Below the pieces are notes generated by a model. That model was given only the letters and a program-made list of their open reading frames with translations, did no database searches and had not been told where the DNA came from. Made by a program: the position numbers and the translations under genes. Of a stretch of DNA of 37,684 bases, positions 24,054 through 31,304 are shown one piece after another (positions within the stretch are counted from its first letter, which is position 1; every line of letters starts with the position of its first letter). Origin of the DNA: an uncultured Granulicatella sp. (GTDB taxonomy: Bacteria; Bacillota; Bacilli; Lactobacillales; Aerococcaceae); assembly GCA_934193545.1 (NCBI GenBank), contig CAKPVL010000012.1, positions 1 through 37,684 of the forward strand, read 5' to 3'.

Positions 24054-25176
24054 ATGGAAATTAGTGAAATTAGAAATGCGCTTGAGGCCATGAACGAACA
24101 AATCATCAGTTATAGGAGGTCTCTTTGACTTAGATCGCTTAGAAGAAGATATCGCAGCCTATGAGCAAGAGATGTCTGAACCATCATTTTGGGATGATAG
24201 CGAAAAAGCGAATCAAGTCATTCAAAAGAATAATGAATTAAAGGCTATTTATGATACGTTCCATAAGATGGAATTGGCGCATGAAGAGACAGGTTTGTTA
24301 TTTGAAATGTATAAAGAAGAGCCAGATGAAGAAGTGCATGCGGAAATCGTTGACGCGATCCAGTCTCTTGAGAAGGACTTGCAACAGTATGAATTAAGCA
24401 TGTTACTAAATGGCCCTCATGATAAGAACAGTGCGATTTTGGAGATCCATCCAGGTGCTGGAGGTACGGAATCGCAAGACTGGGGAAGCATGCTACTGCG
24501 TATGTATATGCGTTGGGCTGAAAAGCATGGCTACCGTGTTGAAACAGTGGATTATCAAGATGGGGATGAAGCAGGGATTAAGTCTGTAACCTTGTCGATT
24601 GAGGGCTTGAATGCTTACGGGTATTTACGTTCTGAAAAAGGCGTGCATCGTCTCGTTCGTATTTCTCCATTTGATGCGGCTGGGAAACGTCATACATCAT
24701 TCTGTTCAGTGGATGTTGTTCCGCAAATGGACGGAGATATTGATATTGAAATTAACCCAGATGACTTAAAAGTTGACGTGTACCGTGCAAGTGGTGCCGG
24801 TGGACAACATATTAATAAGACGTCTTCTGCGGTGCGTATTACGCATATTCCAACTGGAATCGTGACACAGAGTCAGGCGCAACGTTCTCAATTTAAAAAC
24901 AGAGACCAAGCGATGGCGATGTTGAAGGCGAAATTGTTCCAATTAGAAGAAGAGAAGAAGGCAGCTGAATTGGCAGCTATCCGTGGCGAGCAAAAAGATA
25001 TCGCTTGGGGTTCTCAAATTCGTAACTATGTATTCCATCCTTATTCAATGGTAAAAGATTTACGTTCTGGATATGAGACAGGAAATATTGGGGCAGTCAT
25101 GGATGGAGACTTAGATCCGTTTATGGATGCATACTTAAAATGGACGCTTGAGGGAACAAAAGCAACTGAAGAATAA
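24054..25176 (+). CDS. prfB: Peptide chain release factor 2, with programmed +1 frameshift
   Basis: RF2 reads the stop codons UGA and UAA and frees the finished protein. The gene is in two frames: 24 codons from ATG 24054, then an in-frame TGA at 24126-24128; shifting by +1 (skipping t24126) continues to 25176, giving 373 residues. The anticodon-like SPF tripeptide is at 204-206 and the catalytic GGQ at 249-251. The start has GAGG upstream. A simple ORF call would miss the first 39 residues and begin at 24172. It lies between secA and ftsE. Confidence 0.96.
24114..24129 (+). promoter_or_regulatory. RF2 autoregulatory +1 frameshift site
   Basis: AGGAGGTCTCTTTGAC holds the internal Shine-Dalgarno (AGGAGG), a 3-nt spacer, the slippery CTT and the stop TGA followed by C. 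This is the classical RF2 site: low RF2 slows termination at the weak TGA-C and lets the ribosome slip forward to make more RF2. Confidence 0.97.
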
Positions 25177-25186
25177 TAGTAGAAAG

Positions 25187-25210
25187 CACCTAGTGAGAGC
25201 TAGGTGTTTT
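25187..25210 (+). terminator. Terminator after prfB
   Basis: CACCTAG (25187-25193) pairs with CTAGGTG (25200-25206), followed by TTTT. The stem is short and the T run brief. Confidence 0.6.
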
Positions 25211-25283
25211 ACTATTGTAAGGCAAATTGTTTTAAGTTCGTTTTAATTATCTGTATTATTATGGGATGAAACTTCCGTATCCT

Positions 25284-25405
25284 GAGTAGTTGAACTCGGA
25301 AAAGCAGAGGCTCAAGCCTTTCGTGTTTTGTCCGCACGGTCATTCTGACCGCTTGCGTCAAAACCGCGAACCGTCTTCGCCTCTAACCGCTTTTCCTCGT
25401 ATCCT
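25284..25405 (-). repeat. Structured repeat unit, solitary copy
   Basis: Read on the minus strand, the unit opens with AGGATACGAG and ends TTCAACTAC. Stems (minus strand): P1 GGAAAAGC/GCTTTTCC, a GGTT bulge, P2 AGAGGC/GCCTCT, P3 GTTTTG/CAAAAC, P4 CGGTCA/TGACCG with a GAA loop. Loop blocks GAAGACGGTTCGC and CGAAAGGCTTGA nearly match the unit at 30276. A second AGGATACGGA follows at 25283-25274, like the start of a further truncated unit. It fills the prfB-ftsE gap, opposite in direction to both genes. Confidence 0.85.
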
Positions 25406-25453
25406 TAATTTAATATTTCTGTAATCTTATGTGAAGGGGTTGTAATATTCGGG

Positions 25454-25462
25454 TGCTATAAT
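25454..25462 (+). promoter_or_regulatory. Extended -10 promoter of ftsE-ftsX
   Basis: TGCTATAAT is a perfect extended -10, 43 nt before the ftsE start. No good -35 box is present at the usual distance. Confidence 0.65.
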
Positions 25463-25505
25463 AGGGAGGATTAAAATATCGAAGGATTAGAAAGCTGGTG
25501 AGTTT

Positions 25506-26192
25506 ATGATTGAAATGATGAATGTAACTAAGAAATATAATAAAGGCATCACTGCTATTAATAATTTATCTATCCAAATTAAGGATGGAGAGTTCGTTTA
25601 TGTAGTAGGGCCTTCTGGTGCAGGTAAATCAACTTTCATTAAAATGATGTATCGCGAAGAAAAAGCGACTAAAGGTAGAATTCGTGTAGGTAAATATGAT
25701 TTGATGAAAATTAGAGATCGTCAAATTCCGTACTTACGCCGTTATGTAGGGGTTGTCTTCCAAGACTTTAAACTCTTACCTCATAAAACAGTGTACGAAA
25801 ACGTGGCATATGCGATGGAGGTTATCGAAAAATCTCCTCGTGAAATTAAACGCCGTGTAGAAGACGTTTTAGAGTTAGTAAACCTAAAACACCGTATGAA
25901 CAATTTCCCAAATGAATTATCTGGTGGGGAACAACAACGTGTAGCGATTGCTCGTGCAATTGTGAATACACCTGGAATCCTGATTGCCGATGAGCCAACA
26001 GGGAACCTTGACCCAGAAACGTCAATGGAAATTATGGATATCCTTGAACGTATCAACGAACAAGGAACAACAATCGTAATGGCAACACACAATAGCCAAA
26101 TCGTTAACGAGAAAAAGCACCGTGTAATTGCGATTGAAAATGGTCAAATTGTACGTGACCAAGAACAGGGGGAATACGGATATGAAGATTAG
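25506..26192 (+). CDS. ftsE: Cell division ATP-binding protein FtsE
   Basis: A 228-residue ABC ATPase. Walker A GPSGAGKST is at 35-43; the signature LSGGEQQRVAIARAI and Walker B ILIADEPTGNLDPET follow. The block RDRQIPYLRRYVGVVFQDFKLLPHKTVYENV is typical of FtsE. With FtsX it forms the membrane complex that switches on peptidoglycan hydrolases (PcsB or CwlO type) at the septum or sidewall. It overlaps ftsX by 11 bp. Confidence 0.97.
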   Translation: MIEMMNVTKKYNKGITAINNLSIQIKDGEFVYVVGPSGAGKSTFIKMMYREEKATKGRIRVGKYDLMKIRDRQIPYLRRYVGVVFQDFKLLPHKTVYENVAYAMEVIEKSPREIKRRVEDVLELVNLKHRMNNFPNELSGGEQQRVAIARAIVNTPGILIADEPTGNLDPETSMEIMDILERINEQGTTIVMATHNSQIVNEKKHRVIAIENGQIVRDQEQGEYGYED

Positions 26193-27069
26193 AACCATGG
26201 GTCGTCATATACGTGACGCCTTCAAGAGTCTTTTCAGAAATGGATTGATGACATTTGGTGCTGTGTCTGCAGTATCAATGATCTTATTAATCGTAGGGGT
26301 GTTCGTTTCACTTCTATTTAACGTGAATAAAATCGGTTCAGATATTGAAAATGACGTAAACGTACGTGTGTTTATTGATTTGGCAGCTGACCAAACAAAA
26401 ACAGATGAATTAGAAGCGAAAATTAAAGCCTTAGATGGCGTTGAGTCTATCACTTTCCGTTCTAAAGACGAAGAGTTAGAAGACGTAACAAAGAACTTCG
26501 GGGAAGAGTTATCATTATTTAAAAATGATGCAAACCCACTTCGTAATGCGTTCGACGTAAAAGCAGTAGAACCACAAAAAACAAGTGCTATTGCGAAACA
26601 AATCGAAGGCATGGACTATGTAGCGCGTGTTCGTTACGGGGAAGCTCGTGCGGATAACTTGTTCCGTATTATTGCGACAGCTCGTAATATTGGGGCAGTT
26701 GTTATTTTAGGACTATTAGCGTTAGCGATGTTCTTAATTTCAAATACAATTCGTGCAACAATCTATGCACGTAGAACAGAAATCGAAATCATGCGTCTGG
26801 TAGGAGCGACAAAAGCTTACATCCGTTGGCCATTCTTCTTAGAAGGCGGTATGATTGGATTAATCGGTTCAATTATCCCAATCGGATTAGTATGGTCTGT
26901 ATACCTATGGGTGTATAAAGGCGGTTCAGATTTCTTCTCTGGATCAAGCTTTAGCCTACTCGATCCAAATCCATTCTTGATTTATGTTTCAGCAGGAATG
27001 GTTGCCATCGGTGTTCTTATCGGTGCATTTGGTTCCGTTCTTTCAATGAGAAAGTTCTTGAAGAAATAG
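26182..27069 (+). CDS. ftsX: Cell division protein FtsX
   Basis: A 295-residue permease-like protein. One membrane segment near the N terminus (about 23-46) is followed by an extracellular domain (about 50-165) and three C-terminal segments (about 170-192, 220-245 and 262-285). FtsX passes the ATPase signal of FtsE to an extracellular hydrolase activator. I start at ATG 26182, preceded by AGGGGGA; an upstream in-frame ATG at 26128 lies deep within ftsE and has no ribosome binding site. The terminator at 27081 ends the operon. Confidence 0.96.
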   Translation: MKIRTMGRHIRDAFKSLFRNGLMTFGAVSAVSMILLIVGVFVSLLFNVNKIGSDIENDVNVRVFIDLAADQTKTDELEAKIKALDGVESITFRSKDEELEDVTKNFGEELSLFKNDANPLRNAFDVKAVEPQKTSAIAKQIEGMDYVARVRYGEARADNLFRIIATARNIGAVVILGLLALAMFLISNTIRATIYARRTEIEIMRLVGATKAYIRWPFFLEGGMIGLIGSIIPIGLVWSVYLWVYKGGSDFFSGSSFSLLDPNPFLIYVSAGMVAIGVLIGAFGSVLSMRKFLKK

Positions 27070-27080
27070 TTAAAATTAGC

Positions 27081-27113
27081 AGAAGGAGTGCGGTTTTGCG
27101 CTCCTTCTTTTTT
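27081..27113 (+). terminator. Terminator after ftsX
   Basis: AGAAGGAG (27081-27088) pairs with CTCCTTCT (27101-27108), followed by T residues to 27113. Confidence 0.85.
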
Positions 27114-27136
27114 ATTTGAAGCTATATGCATAAAAG

Positions 27137-27166
27137 TTATAACAGGTTCTGAAAAACAGATATAAT
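27137..27166 (+). promoter_or_regulatory. Promoter of the metQNI T-box transcript
   Basis: TATAAT at 27161-27166 is perfect; TTATAA (27137-27142) 18 bp upstream is a weak -35. Confidence 0.6.
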
Positions 27167-27172
27167 CAAATA

Positions 27173-27488
27173 ACGAGTTTCGCATTGACTCAGAATACCA
27201 CCATCGTTTATAGTAATTTCATCAGATAAAGCAATGCAATGAACAGATAAGTAAATAAAGAAGAACGTTAAAGAGAATCCGGTTGGTGGGAAAGGATACG
27301 GGGCAATTTATTGAAAATGGTCTGGGAGCAACAAAGGTGATGAAGCTTTTGCGATTTGTACTCGATAACGTACAAGGGTATCTTGCACCATGCAACGTAC
27401 TTTTGGAGCGGTAAACTGTGAGGTTTATCGGAATTAGAGTGGTAACGCGAAAACTTCGCCTCTAGTGTGTAGAGGGGAAGCTTTTTTT
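27173..27488 (+). promoter_or_regulatory. T-box riboswitch, probably tRNA-Met
   Basis: The leader has the T-box parts in order: a Stem I distal arm with AGAGAATCCGGTTGGTGGGA (27271-27290), a specifier region GAAAATGG (27313-27320), the T-box core AGAGTGGTAACGCG (27436-27449), and a terminator (27454-27464 with 27470-27480, then T residues). Uncharged tRNA would pair with the T-box and let transcription proceed into metQNI. Methionine codon ATG at 27317-27319 is the expected specifier; a register of AAT is also possible by alignment and needs folding to settle. Confidence 0.88.
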
Positions 27489-27594
27489 ATGGCCCAAACC
27501 AAAAAGGACAGAGCAACATCTGTTGGAAATCACGAAGCGCGCATGTGGTTTCCAAACAAAGAACAATCATTTAACCAAAAAGGGGACTTATAAC

Positions 27595-28455
27595 ATGAAA
27601 TTTAATAAATTATTCAAAGCAACAACATTCGGAATTTTAGCAACAGCATTAGTAGCATGCGGAAACAACTCAGCAAAATCAGAAAGCACAACAGAAGCTG
27701 CAAAAGCAGCAAAAGCAGAAGATAAAACAATTACAGTAGTAGCTTCACCAGCACCTCACGCTGAAATCTTAGAAGCCGCTAAACCAATCTTAGAAAAAGA
27801 AGGTTACAAATTAGAAATTAACATCGTAAACGACTACGTAACACCAAACAACATCGTTTACGGAGGAGATGCGGATGCAAACTACTTCCAACACACTCCA
27901 TATCTTGATAAATTCAACAAAGAACATAACCAAGATTTAGTTTCTGTAGGGAACGTTCATATCGAACCAATGGCAATTTACTCTAAGAAATACAAATCAA
28001 TAAAAGAATTACCAGACAACGCAGTGGTATATGCGTCAACAAACCCTGCTGAAGTAGGACGTTTCTTAAGCTTCTTCACAAAAGCTGGTTTAATTAAATT
28101 AAAAGAGGGTGTGAACCCTGTAACTGCTGGATTAAGCGACATTGCTGAAAATCCAAAGAATATCCAAATCAAAACAGAAATCGCACCTGAATTATTAGTA
28201 TCAACATACGAAAACAATGAAGGGGATGCAGTAATCATCAACTCAAACTTCGCAATCGATGCTAAACTTTCACCAGTGAAAGATTCAATCGCTTTAGAAG
28301 ATGAAAGCTCACCATACGCTAACTTAATCGCTGTAAAACCTGCTGACAAAGATAGCGCAAAAATCAAAGCGTTAATCAAAGTGTTACAAAGTGATGAAAT
28401 CCGTAAATTCATCAGCGAAAAATATACAGATGGTTCTGTAATTCCTGCGAAATAA
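27595..28455 (+). CDS. metQ: Methionine ABC transporter substrate-binding lipoprotein MetQ
   Basis: A 286-residue NlpA/MetQ family lipoprotein. The signal peptide ends in the lipobox LVAC with Cys22 as the lipid-anchored first residue; a short serine/alanine/lysine-rich linker follows. Typical MetQ blocks include GGDADANYFQHTPYLDKFN and NSNFAIDA. It captures methionine outside the membrane for MetN-MetI. I start at ATG 27595 behind AAAAGGGGA; earlier in-frame starts lie in the leader just after the T-box terminator. The T-box upstream supports methionine as substrate. Confidence 0.95.
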   Translation: MKFNKLFKATTFGILATALVACGNNSAKSESTTEAAKAAKAEDKTITVVASPAPHAEILEAAKPILEKEGYKLEINIVNDYVTPNNIVYGGDADANYFQHTPYLDKFNKEHNQDLVSVGNVHIEPMAIYSKKYKSIKELPDNAVVYASTNPAEVGRFLSFFTKAGLIKLKEGVNPVTAGLSDIAENPKNIQIKTEIAPELLVSTYENNEGDAVIINSNFAIDAKLSPVKDSIALEDESSPYANLIAVKPADKDSAKIKALIKVLQSDEIRKFISEKYTDGSVIPAK

Positions 28456-28477
28456 TAAAAATAGTAAGAGAACAAGA

Positions 28478-28525
28478 GGAGTGGAAAGATGCAAAGCCAA
28501 AAGCCTTGTACTTTTCACTCCCTTT
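28478..28525 (+). promoter_or_regulatory. Hairpin between metQ and metN
   Basis: GGAGTGGAAAG (28478-28488) pairs with CTTTTCACTCC (28511-28521), 11 bp with one G-T pair, followed by CTTTT. As an imperfect terminator or mRNA-end stabiliser it could let MetQ exceed MetN and MetI, as binding proteins usually do. Confidence 0.5.
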
Positions 28526-28545
28526 TAACATTAAGGAGTGAAACA

Positions 28546-29571
28546 ATGATTCGAGTAGAGAACGTGTCCAAAACGTATACTGGGAAACAAGGCACGGTTG
28601 AAGCTGTAAAAGATGTCTCATTAGAGATTAGTAGAGGCGAAATTTTTGGAGTGATTGGTTTTTCAGGTGCGGGTAAAAGTACATTGATCCGTTTATTAAA
28701 TGGACTTGAGACCGTTACAAGTGGTCATATTTATATTAATGAAAAAGACATTACAACCTTAAAACGCAAAGAGCTTTTAAAAGAACGCCAAAAAATCGCG
28801 ATGATTTTCCAACATTTCAATCTTTTATGGTCGAGAACAGTCGAAGAAAACATTGCTTTTTCACTTGAAATTGCAGGCGTTCCAAAAGCCGAGCGTAAAG
28901 AAAAAGTAGCCGAATTAATCGATTTAGTTGGACTAACCGGACGTGAAAAATCTTATCCATCACAACTTTCTGGGGGACAAAAGCAAAGAGTCGGGATTGC
29001 CCGTGCGTTAGCCAACGAACCAGAAGTCCTTTTGTGTGATGAGGCAACGAGTGCACTTGACCCTAAGACAACAAAAGATATTTTGAAATTATTAGTAGAA
29101 ATCAACCAAGAACTAGGGTTAACGATTGTGTTAATTACGCATGAAATGCATGTCGTTCGTCAAATTTGCCATCGTGTTGCTGTGATGGAAGAAGGACGAG
29201 TAGTGGAAAGCGGAGAAGTGATTGAAGTCTTCAAAAATCCACAACAACCAATCACAAAACAATTCGTGGGAGAAGAACGTGTGGAGGATGAAATCGATGA
29301 GGTCTTCCATCACCTTTCAACGTCCCTTCGCCCAGGGGTAGCGGTTCGTATTCAATATTTAGGCGACCGTACAGGAGATGCCGTATTATCTGAAGCGATT
29401 CGTAAACTAGATGCAACGGTATCGATTTTACAGGCAAAGGTAAACATTACGCAAAAAGGGATATTAGGAAGCATGATTATTTTGATTGAGGAAGAATCCT
29501 CAAAAGCAGAAGAAGTCATCGAATATCTCAAACAAGCAGAAATTATCGTGGAGGTGTTAGAGCATGTTTAA
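28546..29571 (+). CDS. metN: Methionine ABC transporter ATP-binding protein MetN
   Basis: A 341-residue ABC ATPase. Walker A GFSGAGKST is at 38-46, then the Q-loop IFQHFNLLWSRTV, signature LSGGQKQRVGIARAL and Walker B VLLCDEATSALD. The extra C-terminal part (about 260-341) is the NIL domain, which binds methionine from inside and shuts the transporter off. The start is ATG 28546, 7 nt after AAGGAG; an upstream in-frame ATG (28489) falls in the metQ-metN hairpin. metI overlaps the end by 8 bp. Confidence 0.96.
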   Translation: MIRVENVSKTYTGKQGTVEAVKDVSLEISRGEIFGVIGFSGAGKSTLIRLLNGLETVTSGHIYINEKDITTLKRKELLKERQKIAMIFQHFNLLWSRTVEENIAFSLEIAGVPKAERKEKVAELIDLVGLTGREKSYPSQLSGGQKQRVGIARALANEPEVLLCDEATSALDPKTTKDILKLLVEINQELGLTIVLITHEMHVVRQICHRVAVMEEGRVVESGEVIEVFKNPQQPITKQFVGEERVEDEIDEVFHHLSTSLRPGVAVRIQYLGDRTGDAVLSEAIRKLDATVSILQAKVNITQKGILGSMIILIEEESSKAEEVIEYLKQAEIIVEVLEHV

Positions 29572-30277
29572 TCTATTTTTAGCATCAGCAAGCCTAGATG
29601 AACTTTTCAGAGAAATGTTTTCGTTCGAGAATGTTGTATGGCCTGATGTCATTAAAGCCATCAATGAAACTCTCTATATGACCTTCATTCCAACGTTCTA
29701 TGTATTTGTCATTGGATTAATTTTAGGACTCCTTCTTTTCTTAACAGGAAAGGGACGCAGTCTTGAAAACAAATGGGTTCATCTGATTTTAGGCGGAATC
29801 ATTAATATTTTCCGTGCGATTCCATTTATCGTTTTACTAACACTATTGATGCCTTTTACAAAAGCCATCATGTCAACGATTGTAGGGCCTAAAGGGGCAA
29901 TTCCAACATTGATTATCAGCGCTGCACCATTTTACGCGCGTCTAGTGGATATTGCGTTAAATGAAATCCCATCAGGAGTCATCGAGGCGGCAGAATCAAT
30001 GGGGGCAAACACTCGTCAAATTATTACAAAAGTGCTTATTCCAGAATCACTTCCAGCACTTGTATCAGGAATTACGGTTACTGCCATTGCGTTAATCGGT
30101 TCTACTGCAGTAGCTGGTGTTATCGGTGCGGGTGGGTTAGGAAACTTAGCGTACCTCATTGGTTATACACGAAACAAAGTGGATATCATCTTTGTCGCTA
30201 CAGTAGCCATCCTTATTTTGGTATTTATTATCCAAATTATTGGGGATAAAGCAGCAAAGACGATAGATAAGCGATAG
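29564..30277 (+). CDS. metI: Methionine ABC transporter permease MetI
   Basis: A 237-residue permease with about five membrane segments and the coupling-loop motif ESMGANTRQIITKVLIPESLPALVSGI (about 143-169) that contacts MetN. It completes the MetNIQ importer. It overlaps metN by 8 bp, so translation is coupled. Its stop codon (30275-30277) overlaps the first two bases of the structured repeat array that follows, so the array is probably transcribed as the 3' tail of the met mRNA. Confidence 0.95.
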   Translation: MFNLFLASASLDELFREMFSFENVVWPDVIKAINETLYMTFIPTFYVFVIGLILGLLLFLTGKGRSLENKWVHLILGGIINIFRAIPFIVLLTLLMPFTKAIMSTIVGPKGAIPTLIISAAPFYARLVDIALNEIPSGVIEAAESMGANTRQIITKVLIPESLPALVSGITVTAIALIGSTAVAGVIGAGGLGNLAYLIGYTRNKVDIIFVATVAILILVFIIQIIGDKAAKTIDKR

Positions 30278-30396
30278 GATGTGAGAAAAGGCGGTCATAG
30301 GCGATGACGGTTCGCAGGTTAGCCGCAAGGGACTGTTTACAGTCGTGCGGACTAACCTCGAAAGGCTTGAGCCTATGCCTTTTCGAACTCAACTAC
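30276..30396 (+). repeat. Structured repeat unit, tandem copy 1
   Basis: A 121-bp unit opening with AGGATGTGAG and ending CTCAACTAC. Helices: P1 GAAAAGGC/GCCTTTTC (30285-30292, 30377-30384), a GGTC bulge, P2 ATAGGC/GCCTAT (30297-30302, 30371-30376), P3 AGGTTAG-CCGCA / TGCGG-A-CTAACCT (30316-30327, 30346-30358, one bulged A), P4 GACTG/CAGTC (30331-30344). Loops GATGACGGTTCGC (30303-30315) and CGAAAGGCTTGA (30359-30370) are almost identical to the 25284 copy. Confidence 0.85.
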
Positions 30397-30398
30397 AT

Positions 30399-30518
30399 AG
30401 GATGTGAGACATCGCGCTCAGAAATGGAACGTTGGACTCGAACGCCGAAAGGAACGTGAAACGTTCTGCGGACGTTTGAGGAAACGCACGCCATTTCTGC
30501 GATGGCGAGCTCAACTAC
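30399..30518 (+). repeat. Structured repeat unit, tandem copy 2
   Basis: A 120-bp unit with the same ends (AGGATGTGAG, CTCAACTAC) and architecture but new stem sequences: P1 CATCGC/GCGATG (30410-30415, 30499-30504), bulge GCTC, P2 AGAAATGG/CCATTTCT (30420-30427, 30491-30498), P3 CGAACG-CCG / CGG-A-CGTTTG with the same bulged A, P4 GAACGT/ACGTTC (30452-30466). The TGCGGA block is kept; the internal loops have diverged. Confidence 0.8.
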
Positions 30519-30519
30519 A

Positions 30520-30605
30520 AGGATGTGAGGAAGAAAGACAGAAGCTAAGAATGAGTTCACGGTGTGAAGTCATTCTGCTTCGTCGTCATTCTCCCTTTAT
30601 CTTCC
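30520..30605 (+). repeat. Structured repeat unit, tandem copy 3, short or degenerate
   Basis: It opens with the same AGGATGTGAG but is only about 86 bp and lacks the CTCAACTAC end. It folds as a long hairpin: GGAAGA-AAG with CTTTATCTTCC outside, then GAAGC, AGAATGA and TTCAC paired with GTGAA, TCATTCT and GCTTC. Probably a truncated or rearranged unit. Confidence 0.6.
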
Positions 30606-30624
30606 ATATTAAATTATGTAAAAT

Positions 30625-30658
30625 AGCAATAGGCTTTTTGTCTATTGCTTATTTTATT
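30625..30658 (+). terminator. Terminator-like hairpin before the MazG-like gene
   Basis: AGCAATAG (30625-30632) pairs with CTATTGCT (30642-30649), followed by the T-rich TATTTTATT. It would end the metQNI-repeat transcript. TGTAAAAT just upstream (30617-30624) could be a -10 for the next gene. Confidence 0.6.
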
Positions 30659-30671
30659 GGAGTGTGATTAG

Positions 30672-31013
30672 ATGTCAGGATTAACAGTAAGACTATATGA
30701 AGAGTATTTAGCAGATGTGTATAAAAATCGAAAAGCCGACCAAGGGCTCTTTATTAAATTGGTAGAAGAAATAGGAGAAGTGGCAGAGCAAATTAGTATT
30801 CGTGATGGCCGAAAAGCAGGGGCTACTGAAGAAGTAGAAAAAGAACTTGCAAAAGAACTAGCAGATGTCATCCATTATACGGTTGCAATTGCTGCAGTAA
30901 ACGGCATTGATTTAGAAAAAGTCATCTTGGAAAAAGACCTCAGTGCCGCTATTAAATATAACCATACAACGAACTTAACGGAGTTTCTTCAAAAGACAGC
31001 AAAATACGACTAG
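30672..31013 (+). CDS. MazG-like nucleotide pyrophosphohydrolase
   Basis: A 113-residue all-helical protein of the MazG/dUTPase-like NTP-PPase superfamily. The metal-binding pattern EExxE is seen in LVEEIGEVAEQI (about 31-42) and the second pair ExxD in KELADVIHY (about 65-73). Members remove pyrophosphate from house-cleaning or alarmone-type nucleoside triphosphates; the substrate here is unknown. GGAG lies 9 nt before the ATG. It stands alone between the repeat array and the proS T-box leader. Confidence 0.82.
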   Translation: MSGLTVRLYEEYLADVYKNRKADQGLFIKLVEEIGEVAEQISIRDGRKAGATEEVEKELAKELADVIHYTVAIAAVNGIDLEKVILEKDLSAAIKYNHTTNLTEFLQKTAKYD

Positions 31014-31031
31014 TTTACAGCAAGAAAACAC

Positions 31032-31060
31032 TTGCTTTCCACCCTTGTTTAGAGTACGAT
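31032..31060 (+). promoter_or_regulatory. Promoter of the proS T-box transcript
   Basis: TTGCTT (31032-31037), a 17-bp spacer and TACGAT (31055-31060), four and five matches to the consensus boxes, place the start near 31067. Confidence 0.6.
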
Positions 31061-31066
31061 AGGACA

Positions 31067-31272
31067 TGGAAAAGTAAGTGAAATGATGGGTACAGAAAGT
31101 TCTGATTGCTGAGAAAGAACCCCCGCTCTTTAACTGAACCTACCAAATAGGTGATTATGAAAATAATCCGGTGAAATCATCGTTATCAATGTTAAAGAGA
31201 CATTTACAACGTAAGTGTAATTAAGGTGGTACCGCGAGTCATTCGTCCTTTTTTAGGGGAGTGGCTTTTTTT
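31067..31272 (+). promoter_or_regulatory. T-box riboswitch, tRNA-Pro
   Basis: Stem I distal arm GTTCTGATTGCTGAGAAAGA (31099-31118), specifier GAA-CCT-ACC with proline codon CCT at 31139-31141, T-box core AAGGTGGTACCGCG (31223-31236) and a terminator (about 31237-31265, then T residues) lie in the expected order directly before proS. Uncharged tRNA-Pro would raise proS transcription. Confidence 0.93.
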
Positions 31273-31304
31273 ATTTCACAAAAAACGAAAAAGGAGTCAA
31301 TCAG

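Noticed and set aside
30276..30605. CRISPR array
   Set aside because: Units are about 120 bp, have internal structure and no short identical repeats with unique spacers, and no cas genes are nearby.
30404..30667. An 87-codon plus-strand reading frame across the repeat array
   Set aside because: It runs through the structured repeat units, has no ribosome binding site and shows no family pattern. It is a by-product of the repeat.
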